Of a stretch of 64,000 bases of DNA, positions 16,459-24,284 are shown in pieces. The notes under the pieces are model-generated. The model was not told where the DNA came from, did not search any database, and saw only the letters and a program-made list of their open reading frames with translations. How positions within the stretch are numbered: the first letter of the stretch is position 1; every line of letters begins with the position of its first letter. The position numbers and the translations under genes were made by a program. The stretch spans positions 1 through 64,000 of the forward strand of contig DATGJP010000117.1 of assembly GCA_035295125.1 (NCBI GenBank), read 5' to 3'. The DNA comes from JAICMB01 sp035295125 (GTDB taxonomy: Bacteria > Acidobacteriota > Terriglobia > Bryobacterales > Bryobacteraceae).

Positions 16459-17660
16459 ACGATCTCCATCTGCTTCCCAACCCGCGTCATGATCTCGAGC
16501 GCGCGGTCGAGCATCTCTCGTGTATGGGTTGCGGTGACAATCGTTCGAACGCGAGCCCGGCCTTCCGCGACCGTGGGATAGCCAATTCCGGTTGCCAGCA
16601 GGCCGTTCTCAAATAGCGTGCGTGAGAACTCGTGCGCCTTCTTGGCTTCGCCGACGATGACGGGCGTGATGGGCGTTTCACTATGCCCCGTGTTGAAACC
16701 AGCATTCTTCAGGTTGTCCTTGAAATATTCGGTGTTTCGCCAAAGTGTCTCAATACGTTCCGGCTCGGTTTCGAGGATATCGAAAGCCGCCAGGCAGGAC
16801 GCCGCCACGGCTGGTGGATGCGAGGTCGAGAACAGGAACGGCCGGGCGCGATGGTACAGAAACTCAATGAGGTCGCGGCTGCCGCAAACGTATCCGCCCA
16901 AAACACCGATCGCTTTCGAGAGCGTCCCGACTTGAATGTCGACCCTGCCATGAAGGTTGAAGTGATCGACTGTGCCCCGGCCATTGCGCCCCAGGACGCC
17001 GGAGGAATGCGCATCATCGATCATCATAACTGCGCCGTAGCGCTCGGCCAGTTCGACCAGTTTCGGCAGCGGGGCGATGTCGCCGTCCATGGAGAAGACG
17101 CCGTCGGTGATGAGCAGCTTGCGGCCCGGGACTTCGGCCAGGTCCTGAAGTTTACGCTCCGCGGTGGCTACATCCCGATGCGGAAATACGTGGATCTTGG
17201 CTTTCGACAGCCGGCAGCCATCGATGATGCTGGCGTGATTCAGCTCGTCGGATATGATGTGGTCCTCGGGGGTAAGAACCGCGGCGACAGTACCGGCATT
17301 CGCCGCAAAGCCCGATTGGAACACCACACAGGCTTCGGAGTGCTTGAAATCGGCAATCCGTTCCTCGAGTTGGAGGTGGATCGCCATGGTTCCGGAAATC
17401 GTACGTACCGCGCCCGAGCCGGCGCCATACTTTTCAGCAGCGGCGACCGCTGCTTCCACCAGTTTGGGATGATCGGCAAGACCCAGATAATTATTGCTGG
17501 CGAGGTTGATCACCTCACGGCCATCGAACCTGGCAACGGGTTCGCAAGGCGACTGCAACACGCGCAAATGTTGGTACGTTCCCGCCTTGCGCCAGGCTTC
17601 GAGCTGCTCGGAAAGATAGGATAGTGGATCAGTTCTTACCATGACAATGTCCATTTCCAT
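16455..17660 (-). CDS. kbl: Glycine C-acetyltransferase / AONS-family PLP enzyme
   Basis: PLP-dependent alpha-oxoamine synthase that joins or cleaves acyl-CoA and an amino acid. The family core is clear: ASNNYLGLADHP, YGAGSGAVRTISGT, DDAHSSGVLGRNGRG and the Schiff-base lysine in GTLSKAIGVLGG. Similarity in pattern is closest to 2-amino-3-ketobutyrate CoA ligase (threonine breakdown), though BioF-like or sphingolipid-type roles cannot be excluded; there is no tdh beside it. The start is uncertain between 17660, 17654 and 17642. Confidence 0.85.
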   Translation of the reverse strand: MEMDIVMVRTDPLSYLSEQLEAWRKAGTYQHLRVLQSPCEPVARFDGREVINLASNNYLGLADHPKLVEAAVAAAEKYGAGSGAVRTISGTMAIHLQLEERIADFKHSEACVVFQSGFAANAGTVAAVLTPEDHIISDELNHASIIDGCRLSKAKIHVFPHRDVATAERKLQDLAEVPGRKLLITDGVFSMDGDIAPLPKLVELAERYGAVMMIDDAHSSGVLGRNGRGTVDHFNLHGRVDIQVGTLSKAIGVLGGYVCGSRDLIEFLYHRARPFLFSTSHPPAVAASCLAAFDILETEPERIETLWRNTEYFKDNLKNAGFNTGHSETPITPVIVGEAKKAHEFSRTLFENGLLATGIGYPTVAEGRARVRTIVTATHTREMLDRALEIMTRVGKQMEIV

Positions 17661-17708
17661 GGTAGCGGAGCGCTCCTGTTTTATACTGAGCCTGGAGGCA
17701 ATTCCTAC

Positions 17709-18245
17709 ATGCAACCCGACCAGGCGAAATTTCTTGCCGAAACGTATCTTGGACATCTGAACATGGAGCACCGCGCGACGACGCGGGTCATCTCGGGCGT
17801 GCCGGCCGACCACGCCGACTACAAACCGGATCCGAAGTGTATGAGCGCCCTCGATCTGGCATGGCACCTCGGATCAAGCGAACTCTGGTTCCTGAACGGC
17901 GTAGTCACTGGCGCATTCGTGCCGCCGGAGGATGGGAAGACGCCGGAGAACATCAAATCCGGAGCGGACGCCGCCGCTCACTATGAACAGGAATTCCCGG
18001 CTGCGATTGAGAAGGTTAAGGCCATGAGTGGAGAAGATCTGGCCAAGCCGGTGAGCTTCTTTGGAGTTTTCAACTTCCCGGCAGTTGAGTATCTCGGTTT
18101 TGCGATCCGGCACTCCGTTCATCACCGCGGACAGTTGTCGGCCTATCTTCGGCCGATGGGTTCGAAGGTGCCGCAAATCTACGGCGGCAGTGCGGACGAG
18201 CCGTTTGAACACGCGGCTGCGGCGGAAGGCGCCAGCGGAGATTAG
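17709..18245 (+). CDS. DinB-family protein
   Basis: A 178-residue four-helix-bundle protein of the DinB/YfiT group. Metal-ligand histidines are visible in MEHRA near 20, WHLGS near 56 and HHRGQ near 138. Such proteins are putative metal-dependent, thiol-linked detoxification enzymes. A TATACT box (17682-17687) and the sequence CTGGAGGCA before the ATG give it its own promoter and ribosome binding site, divergent from kbl. Confidence 0.88.
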   Translation: MQPDQAKFLAETYLGHLNMEHRATTRVISGVPADHADYKPDPKCMSALDLAWHLGSSELWFLNGVVTGAFVPPEDGKTPENIKSGADAAAHYEQEFPAAIEKVKAMSGEDLAKPVSFFGVFNFPAVEYLGFAIRHSVHHRGQLSAYLRPMGSKVPQIYGGSADEPFEHAAAAEGASGD

Positions 18246-18273
18246 TTGTCTCAAGCTTTTGGATGAAACGATG

Positions 18274-18300
18274 GCGCAGGCGGCTTCGTGTCGCCTGCGC
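18274..18300. repeat. Dispersed intergenic palindrome
   Basis: GCGCAGGCG (18274-18282) pairs with CGCCTGCGC (18292-18300) around a 9-base loop. It lies in the 205-bp gap after dinB and could stop its transcript. The rest of that gap shows no gene. Confidence 0.55.
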
Positions 18301-18450
18301 GTTCAGCCTGCGGTTCAAAAGCAAACCCCACGTACGCCGCAATACAGGAGTGGCAGGCTCAGCCGGTCTAAGGGCAGCCTGAAGGCTGCGTTACGAACTT
18401 GACAGAGATTTTTGGACATATGGAGACACTAATCATCGGCGGTTTCCAAC

Positions 18451-19230
18451 ATGTCCAAAGCTCTGCTGCTGGCGGCGGCCCTGTCCGGGCTCGTGCTGCA
18501 CGCCGATGCACCGTTCTATTCCGCTGCATCCACCGTCAATTCCGCCGACAATCAGGCGTGGCTTGCCCCCAATTCCATCGGTACGATTTATGGAGCAGGG
18601 CTCGCGTATGCTACGCGGTCCCTTACCTGGGCTGACATCTCGGGCGGAACTCTGCCGACCACCTTGCCTGGGACTGGGGCGCGCATTCTGATCGGGGGAA
18701 TCGCTGCCACCGTCTATTACATCTCTCCCACCCAAATCAATTTTCTGGTCCCCAGCATGCTGCTGCCGGGTCCGACGGATGTCCAAGTGATGTTGGACGG
18801 CGTTTACGGACCTTCCATCACGATCATCCTCTCCGATGCCGCGCCGGCTCTCTTTCAGCTCGACCCATTGACTCCCGTCGCAACGCGTCTGGACGGTTCC
18901 GTCATCTCCGCCGGATCGCCTGCGAGACCCGGTGATTTCGTGACGTTGTATGCCACCGGACTCGGCGACACGATTCCGCCGGCCCAATATGCCCACCTGG
19001 CCGTCGGCGTCGCGCCACTGCAGCGCGCCGGCGATTTCAGAGTCATGCTCGACGGAATGCCGCTGGACGCCGGCTCAATTTACTATGCCGGCCTCGCGCC
19101 GGGTTACGCCGGCCTGTACCAGATCAATATCAAACTGCCGGATAACACCGGCGCCAATCCAGAGTTGCAGATCGCGCTCGGTGATGCGATCAGCGTTACA
19201 GGGCTGATTCTGCCGGTTCAGCCGTGGTGA
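18451..19230 (+). CDS. Exported TIGR03437-like protein
   Basis: A 259-residue secreted protein with signal peptide 1-18 (LLLAAALSGLVLHADA). Sections such as PNSIGTIYGAGLA, GTGARILIGGIAATVYYISPTQINFLVP and GDFVTLYATGLGDTIPPAQ match the pattern of the TIGR03437 domain that Solibacter-type genomes carry in many copies at the C-termini of large surface proteins. Here it stands alone. Its role is unknown. The product may be co-transcribed with the two membrane genes that follow. Confidence 0.8.
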   Translation: MSKALLLAAALSGLVLHADAPFYSAASTVNSADNQAWLAPNSIGTIYGAGLAYATRSLTWADISGGTLPTTLPGTGARILIGGIAATVYYISPTQINFLVPSMLLPGPTDVQVMLDGVYGPSITIILSDAAPALFQLDPLTPVATRLDGSVISAGSPARPGDFVTLYATGLGDTIPPAQYAHLAVGVAPLQRAGDFRVMLDGMPLDAGSIYYAGLAPGYAGLYQINIKLPDNTGANPELQIALGDAISVTGLILPVQPW

Positions 19231-19242
19231 TAAACTAGCCGC

Positions 19243-19635
19243 TTGAACCGAATCCATCTTGCCGCGATTGGACTGGTAGTCCTCGCTCTACTATCCGGTT
19301 TTCGTTTTCTACTTGATGTTGTAGCAGCCCAAACCCCCGACGCCGCTTCGAGCATTTCCACATTTGATACGCGCTTTGCCGCCGTCAAAACGGCCGTTCC
19401 CGGTACAACGGTCCTTGGCTATCTCTCCGACAGTGACATGCAGGATGTCGCGGTGCAGGCCGAGTATCACGTCGCGCAATACGCTCTGGCGCCGATTGTC
19501 CTGGTGAATAAGCCGGACCAGAAGCTGGTGCTCGGGATGCTTCACAAGCCGGGGAATCCTCCGCCGAATTTCGTGCTGGTCCAGGACTTCGGAAACGGGG
19601 TCAAGCTGTTCCGGAACCAGGCGGTACAGCCATGA
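19243..19635 (+). CDS. Hypothetical membrane-anchored protein
   Basis: A 130-residue protein starting at TTG 19243 with one N-terminal hydrophobic helix (LAAIGLVVLALLSGF) and a soluble domain outside. It overlaps the following GT-C gene by 4 bases (ATGA), so they are translated together. The soluble part contains TVLGYLSDSDMQDV, VQAEYHVAQYALAPIVLV and a strand-rich tail, as in small accessory proteins of lipid-linked glycosyltransferases. I do not recognise a named family. Confidence 0.65.
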   Translation: MNRIHLAAIGLVVLALLSGFRFLLDVVAAQTPDAASSISTFDTRFAAVKTAVPGTTVLGYLSDSDMQDVAVQAEYHVAQYALAPIVLVNKPDQKLVLGMLHKPGNPPPNFVLVQDFGNGVKLFRNQAVQP

Positions 19636-20918
19636 TCCGCATCCCCGTATTCGTAGGAGCGGCCATCGGTGTTTGCTCGCTGATCTATTTCCTGTGCATG
19701 GCGGCGATGGGACCAAATCTAATCGTTATGGCGGTGGCGGAGTTGCTTGCCCTGGCCGCGCTGGCACGATGGGGTTTGCTCAAAGAACTGCCGCAAGGGG
19801 GCAAGGCGACGGGTTGGCTGGTTAGCTTGTTCTGCACGGCCCTGGCAGCCGCGGTTACCAGTTTCTTCGTGGTTTCGTCAAAGGTTCCCCACGGCGAATG
19901 GGATGCCTGGTCCATCTGGAATCTCCATGCGCGTTTCCTGGAACGCGGCGGCGCGCAGTGGGCCAGTCAGTACATGAAGCAGTCCGACTGGACGCACGCC
20001 GATTATCCGCTGCTGTTACCCGGATCGATTGCACAGTTCTGGGCGTATCTCCACTCGGAAACCACTCTCGTTCCGATCGTGCTCGCGTTTCTCTTTACCT
20101 TCGGCACGATCGCTATTTTTGTCGGAGCGGTACGGCAGTTACGGGGCTGGGACCAGGCGTTGATCGCAGGCATCTTCCTGTTGTGTACGAGTCTCTGGAT
20201 CCGGCAAGGCGCGGCGCAATATGCCGACGTTCCTGTTGCCTTTTACATGACCGCCGCTCTCGCCCTTCTCTGTCTGGGCGGAACCCCCTACATCGTTGCG
20301 GCGGGCGCGATGGCGGGTCTTGCGGCATGGACCAAGAACGAAGGGCTCATGTTCGTCCTGCTGCTGGTGGCCGCGCGTTGCGTCTCACTGCTGCGCCTGA
20401 AGCAGTCCGCCAGAATCGTCCCGGAGCTGATGCGTTTCGCAGCCGGACTCGCGCCGGTCCTGGCCATTGTTGCGTTGTTCAAACTGAAGTATGCGCCTCC
20501 GAACGACCTGCTCTCGCATGCCGGCACCGCGCAGCGGGCACTGGATGTCTCGCGTTACGCCGCTACGCTGGTGGAATTGGGAAAGCACCTGTTCAGCTTT
20601 GGCGACTTCATTGTTCCGGCGGCGATCATTGTGTTTGTCTATTGGTATTGCGTCCGCGCGCCGATTCCCGAAGCTCACCGGCTGCCAATTTGGACCGCCG
20701 GTTTGACATTTGCGCTGATGCTGGCCGGCGATGTTGCCGTATATATCCTCTTTCCGAACGATCTCGATTGGCAGATCCAGACCTCGATGGAGCGCGTTCT
20801 GTTGCAGATCTGGCCACTATTCCTGATGATGCTCTTCTGGTCCGCGGCAGCTCCCGATTTCGCGCCGAAGCCGGTTGTCGAGAAGCATCGCAAAACTGCG
20901 GCAACCCAGAGACGCTAA
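19632..20918 (+). CDS. GT-C-type membrane glycosyltransferase-like protein
   Basis: A 428-residue protein with about ten membrane helices. The first periplasmic loop has EWDAWSIWNLHARFLE and then HADYPLLLPG, an arrangement typical of GT-C enzymes that take sugars from polyprenyl-phosphate donors; the Asp of WDAW is the likely catalytic residue. It would act on the outer face of the inner membrane. The preceding gene is translationally coupled and may be its partner. Acceptor and sugar are unknown. Confidence 0.75.
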   Translation: MIRIPVFVGAAIGVCSLIYFLCMAAMGPNLIVMAVAELLALAALARWGLLKELPQGGKATGWLVSLFCTALAAAVTSFFVVSSKVPHGEWDAWSIWNLHARFLERGGAQWASQYMKQSDWTHADYPLLLPGSIAQFWAYLHSETTLVPIVLAFLFTFGTIAIFVGAVRQLRGWDQALIAGIFLLCTSLWIRQGAAQYADVPVAFYMTAALALLCLGGTPYIVAAGAMAGLAAWTKNEGLMFVLLLVAARCVSLLRLKQSARIVPELMRFAAGLAPVLAIVALFKLKYAPPNDLLSHAGTAQRALDVSRYAATLVELGKHLFSFGDFIVPAAIIVFVYWYCVRAPIPEAHRLPIWTAGLTFALMLAGDVAVYILFPNDLDWQIQTSMERVLLQIWPLFLMMLFWSAAAPDFAPKPVVEKHRKTAATQRR

Positions 20919-20950
20919 AGGCCGTTTAACATAAGGTAGGGACGTTCTTT

Positions 20951-21853
20951 ATGTATCTTCGGATGGCTAGTATTGTGTTTACGGCGGCGGCCATGGTTAT
21001 GGCGCAGGATCCCGCACCTCCCGCATCGCCCAAGCCCGACGATCCGGCTCAGCAAGCAGGGTGGCGGAAGACGGATCCACCCAAGACTGACACAGCTAAG
21101 ACCGATGTAGCCAAGGCTGACGCGGCTAAGGACGATCCAGCCGGCACGGATGCGCCACCGCCTGATGCCAGCCATACCTACACGGTCGCCACGGGGACGC
21201 GTATTCTACTGAACCTGATCAACAGCGTGAGCACCAAGAATGCCGCGGTGGGGGACCGGGTCTACCTGGAGACAGCTTTCCCCATCCTTTCGGACGGCCG
21301 CATCGTCATACCGCCGGGCAGTTACGTGGCGGGGACCGTCACCGAGGTTAAGCGCGCGGGCAGGGTAAAAGGGCGTGGTGAGTTGTACGTCCGATTCGAT
21401 TCGTTGACGCTTCCCAACGGTGTGACCCGCGATTTTCGCGCTCGCATCGGCAGCCTGGACGGCCGCTCCAATGAGGAACTGGACCGTTCGGAAGGCAAGA
21501 TCAAGAGCGAAGGCAACAAGGCCGGCGATCTGAAGACAATCGGCGAAGCAGCGGGCGCGGGCGCCAGCGTGGGAAGTATTGCGGGCATACCGAGCGGGCA
21601 CGTGGGTATGGGTGCAGGAATTGGAGCCGCGGCAGGAGCCACCGCGGGATTGGTGGGCGTCTTGCTTTCGCGCGGACCCGAAGCCACGTTGGACAAAGGG
21701 TCCAGCATGGAGATGGTGCTGGACCGCAACCTGCAGTTTGATTCGAAAGAACTGGAAGGGATGTCGACCACTAACCGGCCGGCATTGAACAGTGGGCCTG
21801 GGCCGCAGTCGAATAAGAAATCACAAGTGACCGGCCGCCGCTGGCCGCTCTAA
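20951..21853 (+). CDS. Exported Acidobacteria-type hypothetical protein with Asp/Lys-rich linker
   Basis: A 300-residue protein with a signal peptide (1-18, ending MVMA), a low-complexity linker at about 22-70 made of KTD/AKAD repeats, and a domain at about 75-180. That domain reads GTRILLNLINSVSTKNAAVGD then DGRIVIPPGSYVAGTVTEVKR. The same layout (small-molecule-like strand, V-A-GD, then I-PxG-xxxG) occurs near the C-terminus of the 31.2-kb gene. A Gly/Ala-rich stretch (about 200-240) could form a membrane hairpin. The function is unknown. Confidence 0.7.
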   Translation: MYLRMASIVFTAAAMVMAQDPAPPASPKPDDPAQQAGWRKTDPPKTDTAKTDVAKADAAKDDPAGTDAPPPDASHTYTVATGTRILLNLINSVSTKNAAVGDRVYLETAFPILSDGRIVIPPGSYVAGTVTEVKRAGRVKGRGELYVRFDSLTLPNGVTRDFRARIGSLDGRSNEELDRSEGKIKSEGNKAGDLKTIGEAAGAGASVGSIAGIPSGHVGMGAGIGAAAGATAGLVGVLLSRGPEATLDKGSSMEMVLDRNLQFDSKELEGMSTTNRPALNSGPGPQSNKKSQVTGRRWPL

Positions 21854-21862
21854 GGGAGGGAT

Positions 21863-21889
21863 GCGCAGGCGAAATGAAATCGCCCGCGC
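21863..21889. repeat. Short palindrome between convergent genes
   Basis: GCGCAGGCGA (21863-21872) and TCGCCCGCGC (21880-21889) pair with one G-T type mismatch, between the hypothetical gene and rpsU. It is similar in core to the dispersed family and may be a terminator for both. Confidence 0.4.
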
Positions 21890-21895
21890 CATGCG

Positions 21896-22123
21896 TCAAG
21901 CCGTCTTGCGCTCCATTGATGACGGACTCTCGGAGTCACGCGTGCGTTTTTTGCGGCTGCGCTTGCGCGCCAGTGCCTGCTTCACACGCTTCTTCTCGCC
22001 CGGCTTCAGGTAGAACGCGTGGCGTTTGATCTCCTTGATGATGTCCTCTTGCAGGACCTTTCGTTTGAAGCGCTTCAGAGCGCTATCCAGCGTTTCGCCT
22101 TCGTGTACGTAGATTTCAGCCAA
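21896..22123 (-). CDS. rpsU: 30S ribosomal protein S21
   Basis: A 75-residue basic protein with the S21 pattern: an N-terminal strand then LDSALKRFKRKVLQEDIIKEI and a Lys/Arg-rich helix (PGEKKRVKQALARKRSRKK). S21 binds the 30S platform near the 3' end of 16S rRNA and takes part in start-site selection. It is slightly longer at its C-terminus than the common form. An extended -10 like TGATACACT lies upstream on the minus strand, near 22168-22176. Confidence 0.93.
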   Translation of the reverse strand: MAEIYVHEGETLDSALKRFKRKVLQEDIIKEIKRHAFYLKPGEKKRVKQALARKRSRKKRTRDSESPSSMERKTA

Positions 22124-22341
22124 TGGGGAATCGTTCGCTTTCTGTCGTCCTAAGTAGTCGAGCTTTCAGTGTATCAAATTCTTCACCACCGTGATTTCGG
22201 CGGGCCTTAGTGGTAACCTGGAATGGTCTTTGCAACATCCACCCCCATCACGAGTGCCTCTTCGGCTTCGATTTCCTGATCGTTTAGGTTGGGTCCCACA
22301 GCAATCCCGCAAAGACGAAATCATCTAGAAAGGAACCGACA

Positions 22342-22674
22342 GTGACCAACATATTCGTCGGGAATCTCAGCTATCAAACCACACAGGATGATTTGCACGC
22401 CGCCTTTTCGCAGTACGGCAACGTGGAGCGCGTGCACATTGTCACCGACCGGGACACGGGGCAACCGCGCGGGTTCGCATTCGTGGAAATGACGGACCCT
22501 AAAGAGGCTGAGACAGCGATTAACCAATTGAACGGGGCCAAGCTGAATGGCCGCGCCTTGAACGTCAACGAAGCACGTCCCAAACCCGCAGGCGGTGGTG
22601 GTGGGGGCGGCGGTCGCGGGGGGAATCGCGGCGGTGGTGGCGGCGGCGGACGCGGTTACGGCGGCCACCGATAA
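22342..22674 (+). CDS. RRM-type RNA-binding protein with Gly-rich tail
   Basis: A 110-residue glycine-rich RNA-binding protein. RNP-2 reads IFVGNLSY (3-10) and RNP-1 reads RGFAFVEM (about 44-51), with the aromatic residues for RNA stacking intact. The tail from about 82 is nearly all Gly and Arg. Such single-RRM proteins are often cold-induced RNA chaperones. It starts at GTG 22342 with AAGGAA seven bases upstream and a leader region of up to 218 bp, long enough for a thermosensitive 5' element. Confidence 0.9.
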   Translation: MTNIFVGNLSYQTTQDDLHAAFSQYGNVERVHIVTDRDTGQPRGFAFVEMTDPKEAETAINQLNGAKLNGRALNVNEARPKPAGGGGGGGGRGGNRGGGGGGGRGYGGHR

Positions 22675-22704
22675 AGCGTAGAATGGGCAGAACGCAACAG
22701 CGTA

Positions 22705-23421
22705 ATGCCCGAGCTCAAACCGCTCCTCGACCAGCTTAGACGTCACTATGGCGCACCGGCTCTTCCGGCGGCTAAAGGTCCGTTCGAGCTCGTTCTCTGG
22801 GAGAACGCGTGCTACCTGCTGCCGGATGAGCGGCGCGCGCTCGTGTTCGAAGGTCTGAAATCGCAAGTCGGACTGTCCCCTGACGCCATTCTGAAGGCCG
22901 ACCGCGAGGTGCTGCTCGCGCTGGCGAAGATGGGCGGCATGCGTCCCGAGACACGGGTATTCCGCTGGCTTGAAATCGCTCGAGTCACCGCGACGCAGTT
23001 CGGCGGCGACCTGGACCAGGTCCTGAAGCAGCCGTATTCGGCGGCGAAGAAGGCGCTCAAGCAGTTTCCATCCATCGGAGATCCCGGCGCGGAGAAGATC
23101 CTCTTGTTGTGCGGAGTGGGGCCGGGGCTGCCGCTCGAATCGAATGGTCTGCGGGTCCTGATTCGGGTGGGCTACGGGCGGGAACAGAAGAGCAACTACG
23201 GAGCGATGTACCGCTCGGTGGAGGAAGCACTGAACGGGCAATTGCCTAAAGGGGCAAAACAACTCGCGCAGGCGCACCTCTTATTGCGCCAGCACGGAAA
23301 GACAATCTGCAAAACCAACGGGCCGCTTTGTCACGCGTGCCCGTTGGTAGATTTGTGTGCTACTGGAAAAAAGCTGGTTACTTCTCCACGATTTGAGCCT
23401 TCATCGGCCCCAACACGCTGA
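22705..23421 (+). CDS. HhH-GPD / endonuclease III-like Fe-S protein, catalytically divergent
   Basis: A 238-residue protein of the EndoIII superfamily. The C-terminal iron-sulfur motif is perfect (C-x6-C-x2-C-x5-C, near 205-222), and the helix-hairpin-helix lies at FPSIGDPGAEKILLL. In EndoIII the hairpin is followed by a catalytic Lys and then a VDTH Asp. Here these sites read GDPGA and PLESNGLR, so both key residues seem to be lost. It may bind damaged DNA without cutting or use other residues. The last 44 bases overlap the convergent globin gene. Confidence 0.78.
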   Translation: MPELKPLLDQLRRHYGAPALPAAKGPFELVLWENACYLLPDERRALVFEGLKSQVGLSPDAILKADREVLLALAKMGGMRPETRVFRWLEIARVTATQFGGDLDQVLKQPYSAAKKALKQFPSIGDPGAEKILLLCGVGPGLPLESNGLRVLIRVGYGREQKSNYGAMYRSVEEALNGQLPKGAKQLAQAHLLLRQHGKTICKTNGPLCHACPLVDLCATGKKLVTSPRFEPSSAPTR

Positions 23422-23839
23422 GAAGGGTCTGCTTATCCTGCTCTTTGACGTTGAATTTATCCAGAGCGCCGACGAGATCTTCCACAAGCGCGTTGAAATC
23501 GGCGCTGCTGATTCCCATACCCGCGTGGGCCGTCTTCATATCCTTGCCGTTATACTTGCACGGGCCGCCCGCTGCTTCACAGATCTGGTTCACGAGCTTC
23601 ATTTTGAAACTCGCGAGCCGCTTCGGATCCGATGCGGTCTGCTGGAAGAAGCTGTTGATACGCGTGTCCGCGGCCACGCGGCTGACAAACTCGTCCACTA
23701 CGGCGGTGATGGCCTTTTTGCCACCCAGACTCTTGTACAGCGCGTCATTGTGGCCGGCGTCGCCCGCGAATACCGCGGGAACCAGGGTCGATAAAGCCAG
23801 CAGCCCGATGAGCAGCGGCCTGATGATGTTGTTTCGCAT
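23378..23839 (-). CDS. Exported group-1 truncated globin
   Basis: A protein of about 153 residues with a signal peptide (LIGLLALSTLVPAVFA) followed by a truncated globin: LYKSLGGKKAITAVVDEFV, FKMKLVNQICEAAGGPCKY, and the proximal His in AHAGMGISSADF. It binds heme and probably oxygen, NO or peroxide in the periplasm. The start at 23839 has GGGAGG five bases upstream; an earlier ATG (23854) lacks one. It ends inside the convergent HhH-GPD gene. Confidence 0.88.
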   Translation of the reverse strand: MRNNIIRPLLIGLLALSTLVPAVFAGDAGHNDALYKSLGGKKAITAVVDEFVSRVAADTRINSFFQQTASDPKRLASFKMKLVNQICEAAGGPCKYNGKDMKTAHAGMGISSADFNALVEDLVGALDKFNVKEQDKQTLLSVLGPMKAQIVEK

Positions 23840-24284
23840 ATGCCTCCCGATCAACTCGATTTTGATTTCCTCTTTGTGAGGGTTCAGTGGTCAATACGAA
23901 GCCGATGAAGATTCGGATTTCCGGCAGTGAAACATTCGAGGTATACACGGTTTGTTTGATTCTTGCGTTCAGGTATGCCGCTGTTGGAGAAAGCGTTTTC
24001 GCGCGGAGGATCTATCAAATACGTCGGTGCCGCAGACGTCTTTGCGGTCGCTTTTCAGGTGACATCCAAAGGGCAGGCTGAATGCTTGCTCCACCCTTTC
24101 ATTTCCTCAAAGCGGGCGGGGACAGGAAGAATCCGGAAAATGAGGGTCCGCCCCGACGATAACACGCCGGGGCGGTCAGTGTAGGTAAGGGAGTTTCCCC
24201 CCTCGGAGTTGATTATACGGGAAATCCGGACAAAAGAGAACGTTTTTTATTTGATAAGTCCACGTGGGATATGCTGGAACGATC
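23840..24284. other. 445-bp intergenic region, with GC-rich hairpin
   Basis: I see no convincing gene here, although short open frames exist. CCGCCCCG (24148-24155) pairs with CGGGGCGG (24168-24175) around a 12-base loop, without a T-tract. The region just after it becomes AT-rich (24211-24255) and probably contains the amidase promoter. Confidence 0.5.

Noticed and set aside
16632..17624. 330-codon antisense frame over kbl
   Set aside because: The opposite strand encodes a textbook PLP enzyme; the antisense product has no motif.
19898..20929. 343-codon open frame in the +2 frame of the GT-C gene
   Set aside because: It overlaps almost completely with the membrane protein gene at 19632-20918, which has real helices and motifs. 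The overlapping product is Arg/Ser/Pro-rich, as expected of a shadow frame in GC-rich DNA.
23963..24184. Possible gene of 73 codons in the gap before the amidase
   Set aside because: No ribosome binding site, no family resemblance, and the frame runs through the GC hairpin.
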